Origin: Halobacillus hunanensis
Lineage (GTDB): Bacteria > Bacillota > Bacilli > Bacillales > Halobacillaceae
Assembly: GCF_900166655.1 (NCBI RefSeq)
Contig: NZ_FVZB01000007.1
Coordinates: forward strand, 1,302,001-1,366,000
Direction of reading: 5' to 3'
DNA length: 64,000 nucleotides
Shown here: positions 56,968 to 64,000 of the stretch, one piece after another
Layout: the number at the start of each line of letters is the position of its first letter
Position numbering within the stretch: position 1 is the stretch's first letter
Made by a program: the position numbers and the translations under genes
Notes under the pieces: generated by a model
The model's database searches: none
Seen by the model: only the letters and a program-made list of their open reading frames with translations
Told to the model about the DNA's origin: nothing

Positions 56968-57519
56968 CTACTGCAGCAAGCTTATCATATGATCCACCCA
57001 CATCGTTTTGATTTGACTGGATAGGATGGGAGTACTCTCAATAATAAACTGGGCTAAAAACGAACCGTCCAAAGCGTTCTGGACAACACTTAAAGGTACT
57101 AATGCCGCTATGTATAATAGAATAAACAAGAGAAAGTATCTTTCTACAAACCCTAAAATGCCGCCTAACAGGCTATTTATGGAACTGAGGACGGGTAGTT
57201 CTGCAACAAAGTCCAGCATAGAGGCAATAATCTGCAAGATAATTTTAACCCCAAAAAATAAAATAGCGAAGGCTGCAGCATTATAAAACGCTTGTTCTAA
57301 AGGCAGGTTTTCCGCAAATACTGCCCAGGTGGTTCCCTCAGGGAGTTCTGGGTAAGGAACCCACAAAATAAGTTTAGGTGCTAGATTGTCGTAATACATT
57401 ACAGCGACGATAAAAGCGGCTATAAATCCTATCAGATGAAATAACTGAAGGATAAACCCCCTTCGAATGCCTACCATAACGCCAAAGAATAAAATAATCA
57501 AAAGCAATATATCAATCAT
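56968..57519 (-). CDS. cvpA: CvpA-family membrane protein (YshB)
   Basis: A 183-aa protein with four membrane helices and the CvpA signature GIRRGFILQLFHLIGFIAAF near the N-terminus. VLSSINSLLGGILGFVERYF marks the third helix pair. CvpA proteins affect envelope processes and, in E. coli, colicin V export; the role in Bacillus is unknown. Its ATG follows the zapA stop by one base, so translation is coupled. B. subtilis has the same zapA-yshB order. Confidence 0.9.
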   Translation of the reverse strand: MIDILLLIILFFGVMVGIRRGFILQLFHLIGFIAAFIVAVMYYDNLAPKLILWVPYPELPEGTTWAVFAENLPLEQAFYNAAAFAILFFGVKIILQIIASMLDFVAELPVLSSINSLLGGILGFVERYFLLFILLYIAALVPLSVVQNALDGSFLAQFIIESTPILSSQIKTMWVDHMISLLQ

Positions 57520-57520
57520 G

Positions 57521-57799
57521 TTAGTCGTCGTCCTCTTTCTCTATCTTGTCAATATAATTCATTAATTCCGTACACTCTTCTTTAAGTTTAATATATTCAT
57601 TCATTGTATTAACCGCTGTCAGGACTGCAAGTTTAGATGTATCTAAACTTGGATTAGCCTCATGTATTTCACGCATTTTCTGATCCACAAGACTAGATAC
57701 CATGCGGATATGGTGCGGCTCTTCATGTCCAACAATAGTGTACGAGCGATTGTTAATCTCAACGGTGATTCTTCTTCTATTTTTATCTGATTGGGACAC
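57521..57799 (-). CDS. zapA: Cell division protein ZapA
   Basis: ZapA bundles FtsZ filaments at the division ring. The protein (92 aa) begins MSQSDKNRRRITVEINNRSY and has the globular head TIVGHEEPHHIRMVSSLVD, the conserved LDTSKLAVLTAVNTMNEYIK segment and a coiled-coil tail. I start at GTG 57799, 7 bases after GGGGG; an ATG two codons upstream nearly abuts that site, and the longer frame to 57868 has no support. Divergent from rnhC. Confidence 0.9.
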   Translation of the reverse strand: MSQSDKNRRRITVEINNRSYTIVGHEEPHHIRMVSSLVDQKMREIHEANPSLDTSKLAVLTAVNTMNEYIKLKEECTELMNYIDKIEKEDDD

Positions 57800-57949
57800 A
57801 TCCATACCCCCTTGATTCTCAAGTCCTAAGCATAATAGTAACATGAAGCTGAACATTTGGGAAACCAAAAAGTATTATTAACTCTGTTCTGTTCATGTTT
57901 CTAATTTGCTATACTAATTTTATACTTTTTCAATAGAAGGGACTTAACT

Positions 57950-58876
57950 ATGTCACAAGTTGTTCTAACCTTACCTAAAGAAAAACTTCAGGAAATGCAA
58001 AGTTATTATAAACAAAGTCTAAAAGCCACACCACAGAATGCTGCCTTTGCAGCGAAAACACCAAATTGTACAATCACAGCTTACAATTCTGGAAAAGTGC
58101 TCTTCCAGGGAAAAGCTCCGCAACAGGAATCCAATAAATGGGGGAATTCTACCGCTCAAAACTCTTCTGAAAAGTCAGCACCAAAACCCACTCATCGATT
58201 TCATCCTGATAAAGCGTTGTTTACACAATCTCATATCGGGTCAGATGAAGCCGGAACGGGAGACTTCTTCGGTCCAATAACCGTTGCAGCAGCGTATGTA
58301 AAAGAGCATCAAATTGGCCAATTGAAAGCAATCGGGGTAAAAGATTCAAAACATCTCAGTGACAAACAAATCACGCACATCGCTAAACAAATCGTAGAAA
58401 TGAATATTCCATACAGCCTTTTGCGCTTAGATAATTTGAAATATAATCAATGGCAGGAAAAGGGCTGGACACAAGGTAAAATGAAGACAATGCTTCACCA
58501 TAAAGCACTAGAAAGCTTACTTGTAAAAGTAGCACCCGAGCAGCCGGCTATTCTTGTTGACCAATTCTCTCAGCCAGACGTTTATGCAAAACACTTAAAC
58601 TCTGAACGCAAACAGCTCCAGAAGGACATATTTTTTATGACCAAAGCGGAAAGCTATTCCACATCTGTTGCTGTTGCTTCAATCATTGCCAGATCGAGCT
58701 TCGTTAAAGCGATGAATCAAATTGAGATGGACACGGGGCTACCTGTCCCTAAAGGGGCATCAGGAGCCGTCGACAAAGCTGCAGCAAAGATTATAACCAT
58801 TTACGGAGAAGATAAACTACGCGAAATTGCCAAGATACATTTTGCTACTTTAGAGAAAGCCCGAAAATTAACGTAA
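57950..58876 (+). CDS. rnhC: Ribonuclease HIII
   Basis: RNase HIII cleaves RNA in RNA-DNA hybrids. The N-terminal TBP-like substrate-binding domain (DUF3378, about 1-80) is followed by the catalytic domain with GSDEAGTGDFFGPITVAA (about 98), VKDSKHLSDKQI, ILVDQFSQPD and SVAVASIIARSSFV, giving the D-E-D-E metal site. 308 aa is standard. Plus strand, divergent from zapA. The insertion sequence begins only a few tens of bases after its stop, so its original terminator may be disturbed. Confidence 0.96.
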   Translation: MSQVVLTLPKEKLQEMQSYYKQSLKATPQNAAFAAKTPNCTITAYNSGKVLFQGKAPQQESNKWGNSTAQNSSEKSAPKPTHRFHPDKALFTQSHIGSDEAGTGDFFGPITVAAAYVKEHQIGQLKAIGVKDSKHLSDKQITHIAKQIVEMNIPYSLLRLDNLKYNQWQEKGWTQGKMKTMLHHKALESLLVKVAPEQPAILVDQFSQPDVYAKHLNSERKQLQKDIFFMTKAESYSTSVAVASIIARSSFVKAMNQIEMDTGLPVPKGASGAVDKAAAKIITIYGEDKLREIAKIHFATLEKARKLT

Positions 58877-58903
58877 CAACAAACAAAAGGGGCTGGGACA
58901 TAA

Positions 58904-60565
58904 CTAGCCTGAAATAATAAAAAAGGTTCCGATCATCGGTTTTTGATGATCGGAACCTTTTTTTATTGAATGAGGAAAGTTATTGGCCTTACTCTGCTGC
59001 CTTTGAGCGGTGTACTTTCTCAAGTTCACCGCCATGAAGGCAAATCCTAATTCATTCTTCACACTCTCCTGACCCCTTACGGACATTCGAGTGAAACGCA
59101 AATTAGCCTTCAGAAATCCAAAAAATGGTTCTACATCGACTTTACGTTTACCATAAAGTTCGCCCATTTTCTCTTCTGAAAGCAGTTCTCTGACCATATG
59201 TTTTTGTTCTTCCCATTTTTCATTGTAATAGATCTTGCGATTGTTGCCTTCTTTAGCCTTGGTACATTGACTACGGAGAGGGCAACCGGAACAGTCTTCA
59301 CACTCGTACACCTTAAACTTCCGGACAAAGCCATAACGATCAGTCTTGTGGGAAAAATACCGGAACGTCAGTTGTTTTCCGTTCGGACAAATGAATGCAT
59401 CATCTTCTTCGCTGTACTCCCAATTGGCTGAATGAAATGCCTTCTTTTTAAAACTTTTCTTCTTCTCTTTGCGGTACGTATTGTACGTGATCAATGGCGT
59501 GCGCTTGCGATTCTCCTGGACTTCTTCATAATTTTCTTCGCTTCCATACCCACTATCGGCGACAAGATGATCGGGTAGTTCAAAGAAGTGTTGTTCGATG
59601 TGATCCAGGAAAGGAAGGAACGTGCGCGTATCCGTTGGGTTCGGAAAAACATCATAAGCGAGCGCATATTGGCCTTCGGTCGCCACCTGTATATTATAAC
59701 CGGCTTTCAGTTGCCCGTTCTTCATATAATCATCTTTCATTCGCATAAACGTGGCGTCATGGTCGGTCTTGGAATAACTGTTTCGTTCTCCAAAGATTTC
59801 CGTGTCGCTTTCGTATTTCTGCTTGCGCGCCGCAAAATCCTGAAACTGTTTATGGGATTGCTTTGGCTCTTTGCGCTCGGAACGAAGTTGTTTCCGTTCG
59901 CTCACTTCTTCGCTCTCTTCGATTTTCTGGCTCCATTCTTCGACCTTTTCTTCCAACCTTTCAGCTATATCTGTAAGCTCTTTGACCGATAATTCTTCCG
60001 GATTTTCCCGTACGATTTCTGGGATGATTTCCTTTTCAACCAATTCATCATACATGCGGTTGGACTTTTCGATCAGATTGGCGTTGTAATTTTCCACAGC
60101 CTTACGCCAGACAAATGTAAACTTATTGGCATTGGCTTCAATCTTGGTTCCATCGATGAAAATCGCTTCGTCATCAATCAACTCTTCCTGAACAAGTTGG
60201 CAACGGAACTGGACAAAGCACTCACGGAGGAGGGCTTGCACGTCGGGGTGGACACGGAATCGATTAATGGTTCGATAGCTCGGTTCATAACCTTGAGCTA
60301 ACCACATCATGCGGACACTATCTTGGAGAAGCGCTTCGATTTTCCTTCCGGAGAAAACCGATTGCGTGTAGGCGCATACAATGATTTTCATCATCATTCG
60401 GGGATGGTAAGCCGGACAGCCCGTCTTCCGTAAGAAAGCAGCGAAGGCTTCGTTTGGAATCTGTTCGACTAGATCGTGGACGGCATAGGCGATATCATTT
60501 TCTTGGAGTTTCATTTCTAAATCCAGGGGCAAAATCACTTGATTCATGTTATACTGTTTAAACAT
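58904..60565 (-). CDS. IS1182-family transposase
   Basis: A 553-aa DDE transposase, apparently intact. The N-terminal DUF772-type region (AFLRKTGCPAYHPRMMMKII, YEPSYRTINRFRVHPDVQAL) is followed by AIFIDGTKIEANANK (first Asp), HLVADSGYGSEENYEEVQ (second Asp), a Cys cluster CEDCSGCPLRSQC and VEPFFGFLKANLRFTRMSVR (catalytic Glu region). The last 19 or so codons read through the terminal hairpin and may not be part of the ancestral protein. GGAGG lies 7 bases before the ATG, within a possible RNA stem. Long open frame suggests recent activity. Confidence 0.93.
   Translation of the reverse strand: MFKQYNMNQVILPLDLEMKLQENDIAYAVHDLVEQIPNEAFAAFLRKTGCPAYHPRMMMKIIVCAYTQSVFSGRKIEALLQDSVRMMWLAQGYEPSYRTINRFRVHPDVQALLRECFVQFRCQLVQEELIDDEAIFIDGTKIEANANKFTFVWRKAVENYNANLIEKSNRMYDELVEKEIIPEIVRENPEELSVKELTDIAERLEEKVEEWSQKIEESEEVSERKQLRSERKEPKQSHKQFQDFAARKQKYESDTEIFGERNSYSKTDHDATFMRMKDDYMKNGQLKAGYNIQVATEGQYALAYDVFPNPTDTRTFLPFLDHIEQHFFELPDHLVADSGYGSEENYEEVQENRKRTPLITYNTYRKEKKKSFKKKAFHSANWEYSEEDDAFICPNGKQLTFRYFSHKTDRYGFVRKFKVYECEDCSGCPLRSQCTKAKEGNNRKIYYNEKWEEQKHMVRELLSEEKMGELYGKRKVDVEPFFGFLKANLRFTRMSVRGQESVKNELGFAFMAVNLRKYTAQRQQSKANNFPHSIKKGSDHQKPMIGTFFIISG
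58921..58961. terminator. Bidirectional hairpin at the left end of the insertion sequence
   Basis: A perfect 17-bp stem (AAAAGGTTCCGATCATC and its complement, 7-base loop) with A/T runs on both sides. It can end rnhC on the plus strand and the transposase on the minus strand, although the transposase frame runs through it. Confidence 0.8.
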
Positions 60566-60624
60566 AAGGACACCTCCGATGGTTATTGTGTGGTAACTAT
60601 AATTTTATCAGAGTGTGTCCTTAT
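60564..60624 (-). promoter_or_regulatory. Inverted repeat around the transposase promoter and start codon
   Basis: ATAAGGACAC at 60564-60573 and GTGTCCTTAT at 60615-60624 are exact complements. The first covers the start codon and the edge of GGAGG. A -10-like TATAGT lies between them at 60596-60601. Transcripts begun at that promoter would lack the upstream arm; read-through RNA would contain both and could hide the start site. Confidence 0.55.
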
Positions 60625-60662
60625 TTTGTTTTCAAAATAGAATTTATTTAGATTAAAATAAA

Positions 60663-60705
60663 AGAGTAGCCCGCCGAACAAAAACTTTGTTCGGCGGGCT
60701 ACTCT
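60663..60705 (-). terminator. Long hairpin terminator between pheT and the insertion sequence
   Basis: A perfect 20-bp GC-rich stem (AGAGTAGCCCGCCGAACAAA with its complement, 3-base loop) followed on the minus strand by TTTATTTT. It lies about 60 bases past the pheT stop and would end pheST transcription and shield the transposase from it. Confidence 0.88.
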
Positions 60706-60762
60706 TCGTTTAGGAGACTGGGTTTTGTCCCACCCTCTTTGTTACGCTCTACTACTTACGAA

Positions 60763-63189
60763 CTAACCACGCAGTTCAGCACGATGAGTTTGCTTAACAG
60801 CATCAAGAATTTGATTATGAGCTTCTTCCACTTCTTTATCCTTTAATGTTCGTTCAGGATTTAAATACACTAAATTAAAGGCCAATGATTTCTTTCCATC
60901 GTCAAGATGGTCGCCCTGGTAAACGTCAAAGACTTGCACAATTTGAATGAGTGGATCTCCTGCTTCGACAATCGTCTTTTCAATTTCAGCCGCAGGAATA
61001 GATTCTTCAACAACTAAGGCGATGTCACGACTCACTTCTGGGTATTTAGGTATCGGTCGGAAACCTTCAACTTTCGTGTACATGTTGAAGAGCTCCTCAA
61101 CATTCAGATCAAACACATACGTCTCTTTTAACCCCATTTCCTTCTGGAGTTTCGGATGAACTTGCCCCAGGAATCCAAGCGTTCTCTCCCCAGATTTAAT
61201 GATAGCTGTCCTTCCGGGATGCATATGCTCAATTTTTCCTTTTTCAAATGAAACAGACAGATCCAGCTTAGCAGCCAGCCCCTCTACAATTCCTTTAACG
61301 ACGAAAAAATCAACTGGCTTCTTCTCTTGCTGCCATAGATGACTTACCCATTCACCTGTTAATGCTCCTGATGCTCGCAGTGTTTCAACAGGCTGTTTTG
61401 TAACACGTTCTTCTTCGTTGATGAAAACTTTCCCAATCTCATAATAGCCCAGGTTATTTTGTTTACGTGCAGTATTATAGGCTAGAGATTGAAGCATTTC
61501 AGGGAGTAAGCTTAATCGAAGATGACTATGGTCTTCACTCATGGGCATAGCCAATTTGACAGGATGATTGGCCTGATTAGCAATTTCCTCGCTTACAAGC
61601 ATGGCGGCTCTTGATTCACTAGTAAGTGAATACGTAATAGCCTCATTTAAACCTGCTCCTTCAAAGTATGTCTTGATGTCACGCTTTAACTTTTGAATTC
61701 GCGATAGCCCGCCTGCTTGTGAAGCACCTTGCGGGAGAGTGTACGGCAGATGATCATACCCGTAGATACGAGCTATCTCTTCAAGCATATCTTCAAACTG
61801 GGTCACGTCTCCCCGTCTCGTCGGTACAGAAATATCAAAATTATCCCCGGAGTTAGTAAATGTAAACTGAAGACGCTTTAGGATATCGGCAATCTCTTGA
61901 TTAGAAATATCTGTTCCTAACCGTTCATTTATGCGCTGTGACTGCACGGTGACTTCTCGCTCAGTCCGATCTAGTTGATCAAAGCTAACTACTCCAGAAA
62001 GAACACTGGCTCCTGTGTATCTTTCTAAAAGTTCACAGGCTCGTTTGCCGGCTCGTTCTACCCGATTTGGATCCACACCTTTCTCAAAACGGGTGCTTGA
62101 TTCACTACGCAGGCCGTGATCCTTAGAAGACTGCCTCACAACAGCAGGGTCAAAATAAGCAGCTTCAAGCAAAATCGTTGTCGTGTTCTCGTTAACTTCG
62201 GATTCGGCCCCTCCCATTACTCCTGCAATAGCCTGAGGTTTCGTTCCGTTTGTAATGACTAAATGATCAGTTGTTAATGTCCTTTCCTGATCATCTAATG
62301 TCACAATTGTTTCACCATCTTCTGCTTTACGAGTCACGATTTCTTTGGACCCGAAACGGTCGTAGTCAAAGGCGTGAAGCGGCTGTCCATATTCAAGCAG
62401 CACATAGTTTGTGATGTCCACTACATTATTGATTGGGCGGATGCCAGCGGCTGTTAACTTATTTTGCATCCATAACGGAGACTTCCCTACATTTACATCT
62501 TTGATTATGAAAGCACCATAATAAGGATTGGCCTCTTGATCTTGAACTGACACAGAAAGATACTCTGATGCTTTCTCTGAAACAGGATGGACTTCTTCTC
62601 CAGCCAATTTATACTCACGATCCAGAGCAGCTGCCACTTCATAAGCTACCCCAGCCATACTTAGACAGTCTGCCCTGTTTGGCGTTAGCCCAAGTTCGAT
62701 GATCATATCATCCAGATTCAGCAATGATACAGCATTTTCACCTGCTTGCACATCCTCAGGAAAAACAAATATCCCATTCTGGTATTCTTTGGGAACATCC
62801 TTTTCATCTACACCTAATTCTTGTAAGGAACAAACCATCCCGTTTGATTCTTCGCCACGAAGGTTGGTTTTCTTTATTTTAAAATTGCCCGGCAGTACTG
62901 CTCCTGGAACAGCAACCGGAACATACTGACCTTGTGCTATATTAGGAGCACCACAAACAATCTGTAATGTTTCTGTTCCTACGTCAATTTGACATAGTGA
63001 CAATTTATCTGCATTTGGGTGTTGCTCACATGAAGTAACATAGCCGACAACAACCCCTTTAACTTCTTCCGCAACAGGTTCTACACTCTCTACTTCTATG
63101 CCTGTTTTCGTTATAATTTCAGCAAGGTCTTCCGGCTGATAATCGCGAACATCAATATATTCATTTAGCCAATTTAAGGATACTAACAT
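60763..63189 (-). CDS. pheT: Phenylalanyl-tRNA synthetase beta subunit
   Basis: PheT forms the alpha2-beta2 enzyme that charges tRNA-Phe. The 808-aa chain starts MLVSLNWLNEYIDVRDYQPE. An EMAP/OB tRNA-binding domain follows (VVVGYVTSCEQHPNADKLSL, about 46-65), then B3/B4 editing domains (ITNYVLLEYGQPLHAFDYD near 260), B5, a catalytic-like core and a C-terminal ferredoxin-like anticodon-binding domain (KYPEVSRDIALVV). Start lies 13 bases after pheS. In B. subtilis rnhC follows it directly; here an insertion sequence intervenes. Confidence 0.97.
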   Translation of the reverse strand: MLVSLNWLNEYIDVRDYQPEDLAEIITKTGIEVESVEPVAEEVKGVVVGYVTSCEQHPNADKLSLCQIDVGTETLQIVCGAPNIAQGQYVPVAVPGAVLPGNFKIKKTNLRGEESNGMVCSLQELGVDEKDVPKEYQNGIFVFPEDVQAGENAVSLLNLDDMIIELGLTPNRADCLSMAGVAYEVAAALDREYKLAGEEVHPVSEKASEYLSVSVQDQEANPYYGAFIIKDVNVGKSPLWMQNKLTAAGIRPINNVVDITNYVLLEYGQPLHAFDYDRFGSKEIVTRKAEDGETIVTLDDQERTLTTDHLVITNGTKPQAIAGVMGGAESEVNENTTTILLEAAYFDPAVVRQSSKDHGLRSESSTRFEKGVDPNRVERAGKRACELLERYTGASVLSGVVSFDQLDRTEREVTVQSQRINERLGTDISNQEIADILKRLQFTFTNSGDNFDISVPTRRGDVTQFEDMLEEIARIYGYDHLPYTLPQGASQAGGLSRIQKLKRDIKTYFEGAGLNEAITYSLTSESRAAMLVSEEIANQANHPVKLAMPMSEDHSHLRLSLLPEMLQSLAYNTARKQNNLGYYEIGKVFINEEERVTKQPVETLRASGALTGEWVSHLWQQEKKPVDFFVVKGIVEGLAAKLDLSVSFEKGKIEHMHPGRTAIIKSGERTLGFLGQVHPKLQKEMGLKETYVFDLNVEELFNMYTKVEGFRPIPKYPEVSRDIALVVEESIPAAEIEKTIVEAGDPLIQIVQVFDVYQGDHLDDGKKSLAFNLVYLNPERTLKDKEVEEAHNQILDAVKQTHRAELRG

Positions 63190-63202
63190 TTCCTTAACCT
63201 CC

Positions 63203-64000
63203 CTACGCTTTATGGTATTGTTTTAAAAATCGTTGATCGTTTGTATAGAAATGACGAATATCATCCACGCCATACTTCAGCATTGCAATTCGTTCTGGTC
63301 CCATTCCAAAGGCAAAGCCGGAGTATTCATCTGGATCGTACCCCGCCATTTCAAGTACATTAGGGTGCACCATGCCAGCCCCCAGAATTTCGATCCATCC
63401 TGTTCCTTTACAAACAGAACATCCGCTTCCCCCGCACATTTTACAGGAAATATCCATCTCTACTGAAGGTTCAGTAAACGGGAAGAAACTAGGGCGCAGC
63501 CTGATTTCCCGCTCGGCTCCAAACATTTGCTTAGCAAATGCATCCAGCACTCCTTTTAAATCGCTCATTCGTACATGTTTATCAACTAGCAATCCTTCTA
63601 TTTGAGTAAACTGATGGGAGTGGGTCGCGTCATCTGTATCTCGGCGATACACTTTTCCTGGGCAAATCATACGTACAGGTTCTGATCCATTTTTCTGCCC
63701 CATCGTTCTCGCCTGTACGGGAGACGTGTGGGTTCTAAGTAAAAGTTCCTCAGTAATGTAAAACGAATCTTGCATATCGCGAGCCGGGTGACCCTTAGGC
63801 AGATTCAGTGCTTCAAAATTGTAATAATCTGTTTCCACTTCAGGTCCCTCTTTAATTTCAAAACCCATTCCGATAAACAAATCTTCAATTTCCTCTACAA
63901 TTGAAGTTAACAAATGAGGCCCGCCAACTTGGATAGGACGTCCCGGCAATGTCACATCAATACTTTCCGCCTCTAGTTGTTTCTCAAGTGCCTCGTCTTC
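63203..64000 (-). CDS. pheS: Phenylalanyl-tRNA synthetase alpha subunit (5' end outside window)
   Basis: The frame is open to the window edge: 15 codons ([15 protein letters not shown]) precede the [16 protein letters not shown] segment, so the first 75 or so residues are missing. The class II core is present: [53 protein letters not shown] (motif 2 area) and [19 protein letters not shown] (motif 3). Four cysteines in [12 protein letters not shown] form a probable zinc-ribbon insertion typical of bacillar PheS. It activates Phe and transfers it to tRNA. Confidence 0.97.
   Translation of the reverse strand, partial: EDEALEKQLEAESIDVTLPGRPIQVGGPHLLTSIVEEIEDLFIGMGFEIKEGPEVETDYYNFEALNLPKGHPARDMQDSFYITEELLLRTHTSPVQARTMGQKNGSEPVRMICPGKVYRRDTDDATHSHQFTQIEGLLVDKHVRMSDLKGVLDAFAKQMFGAEREIRLRPSFFPFTEPSVEMDISCKMCGGSGCSVCKGTGWIEILGAGMVHPNVLEMAGYDPDEYSGFAFGMGPERIAMLKYGVDDIRHFYTNDQRFLKQYHKA

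Larger units (their letters stand above)
58889..60737 (-). mobile_element. IS1182-family insertion sequence between rnhC and pheT
   Basis: The element carries one transposase gene (58904-60565), long perfect hairpins near both ends (58921-58961 and 60663-60705) and an inverted-repeat pair around the transposase start. The outermost inverted pair is GGCTGGGACATAAC on the left and, on the right, the complement of GGGTGGGACAAAAC. I cannot fix the exact ends: these motifs may be host terminator arms split by the insertion. No target duplication is clear. It intervenes in a gene order otherwise conserved in Bacillus. Confidence 0.75.

Noticed and set aside
1-64000. CRISPR arrays, prophage genes, toxin-antitoxin or defence clusters
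   Set aside because: No regularly spaced repeats and no genes of these classes seen; the only mobile element recognised is the IS1182-type insertion sequence.

Overview
The window is chromosomal DNA of a spore-forming, low-GC Gram-positive bacterium of the Bacillaceae. Evidence includes the spore genes spoVID, gerM and gerE, the order hemAXCDBL, ysxC-lonA-clpX-tig-ysoA, uvrC-trxA-etfAB-fadB-fadR-lcfA, an S-box riboswitch, and TnrA- and FadR-type operators. Many proteins are rich in Asp and Glu, which would suit a moderately halophilic genus such as Halobacillus or a relative; the genus is an inference. Nearly all genes lie on the minus strand.

Layout. 1-7 kb: the end-truncated spoVID and the six-gene haem operon hemA-hemX-hemC-hemD-hemB-hemL. 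7.2-10.2 kb: a plus-strand membrane protein gene and a three-gene polar amino-acid ABC importer. 10.4-17.7 kb: ysxC, lonA, clpX, tig and ysoA (protein quality control); no lonB lies between lonA and clpX. 17.7-19 kb: a sparse region with a hemolysin/CorC gene remnant and small ORFs. 19-21.5 kb: sirC, tnrA and amtB, with a TnrA box in front of amtB. 21.5-23 kb: a luciferase-like oxidoreductase and a glyoxalase-fold protein. 23.1-31.9 kb: a sulfur-assimilation operon read as promoter, S-box riboswitch, sumT, sirB, a second hemD-like gene, cysJ, cysI, sat, cysC, terminator. 32 kb: tRNA-Arg and tRNA-Gly. 32.3-37.6 kb: ysnB, rdgB, rph, gerM, racE, ysmB, gerE. 37.6-40.7 kb: a ComP/ComA-type two-component pair with no comQ or comX beside it. 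40.7-44 kb: sdhCAB. 44-52 kb: yslB, uvrC, trxA and the fatty-acid beta-oxidation genes. 52-58.9 kb: yshE with a 25-codon membrane peptide, mutS2, polX, cvpA, zapA and, on the plus strand, rnhC. 58.9-60.7 kb: an IS1182-family insertion sequence between rnhC and pheT. 60.7-64 kb: pheT and the truncated pheS.

How genes work together. The haem operon makes uroporphyrinogen III. SumT, SirC and SirB convert this to sirohaem, the cofactor of the CysJI sulfite reductase encoded in the same S-box operon, and Sat and CysC activate sulfate for it. PAPS/APS reductase (cysH) and a sulfate transporter are not in this window. TnrA probably activates amtB under nitrogen limitation. FadR probably represses fadR-fadB-etfB-etfA through a perfect palindrome next to the fadR promoter.

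Most of the window is conserved core genome. The least ordinary items are the comPA pair without a pheromone cassette, the S-box operon with its extra hemD-like gene and no cysH, the insertion sequence with its bilateral long hairpins and start-site inverted repeat, and two small membrane ORFs. I found no CRISPR array, prophage or defence cluster, and nothing I can defend as a wholly new system.
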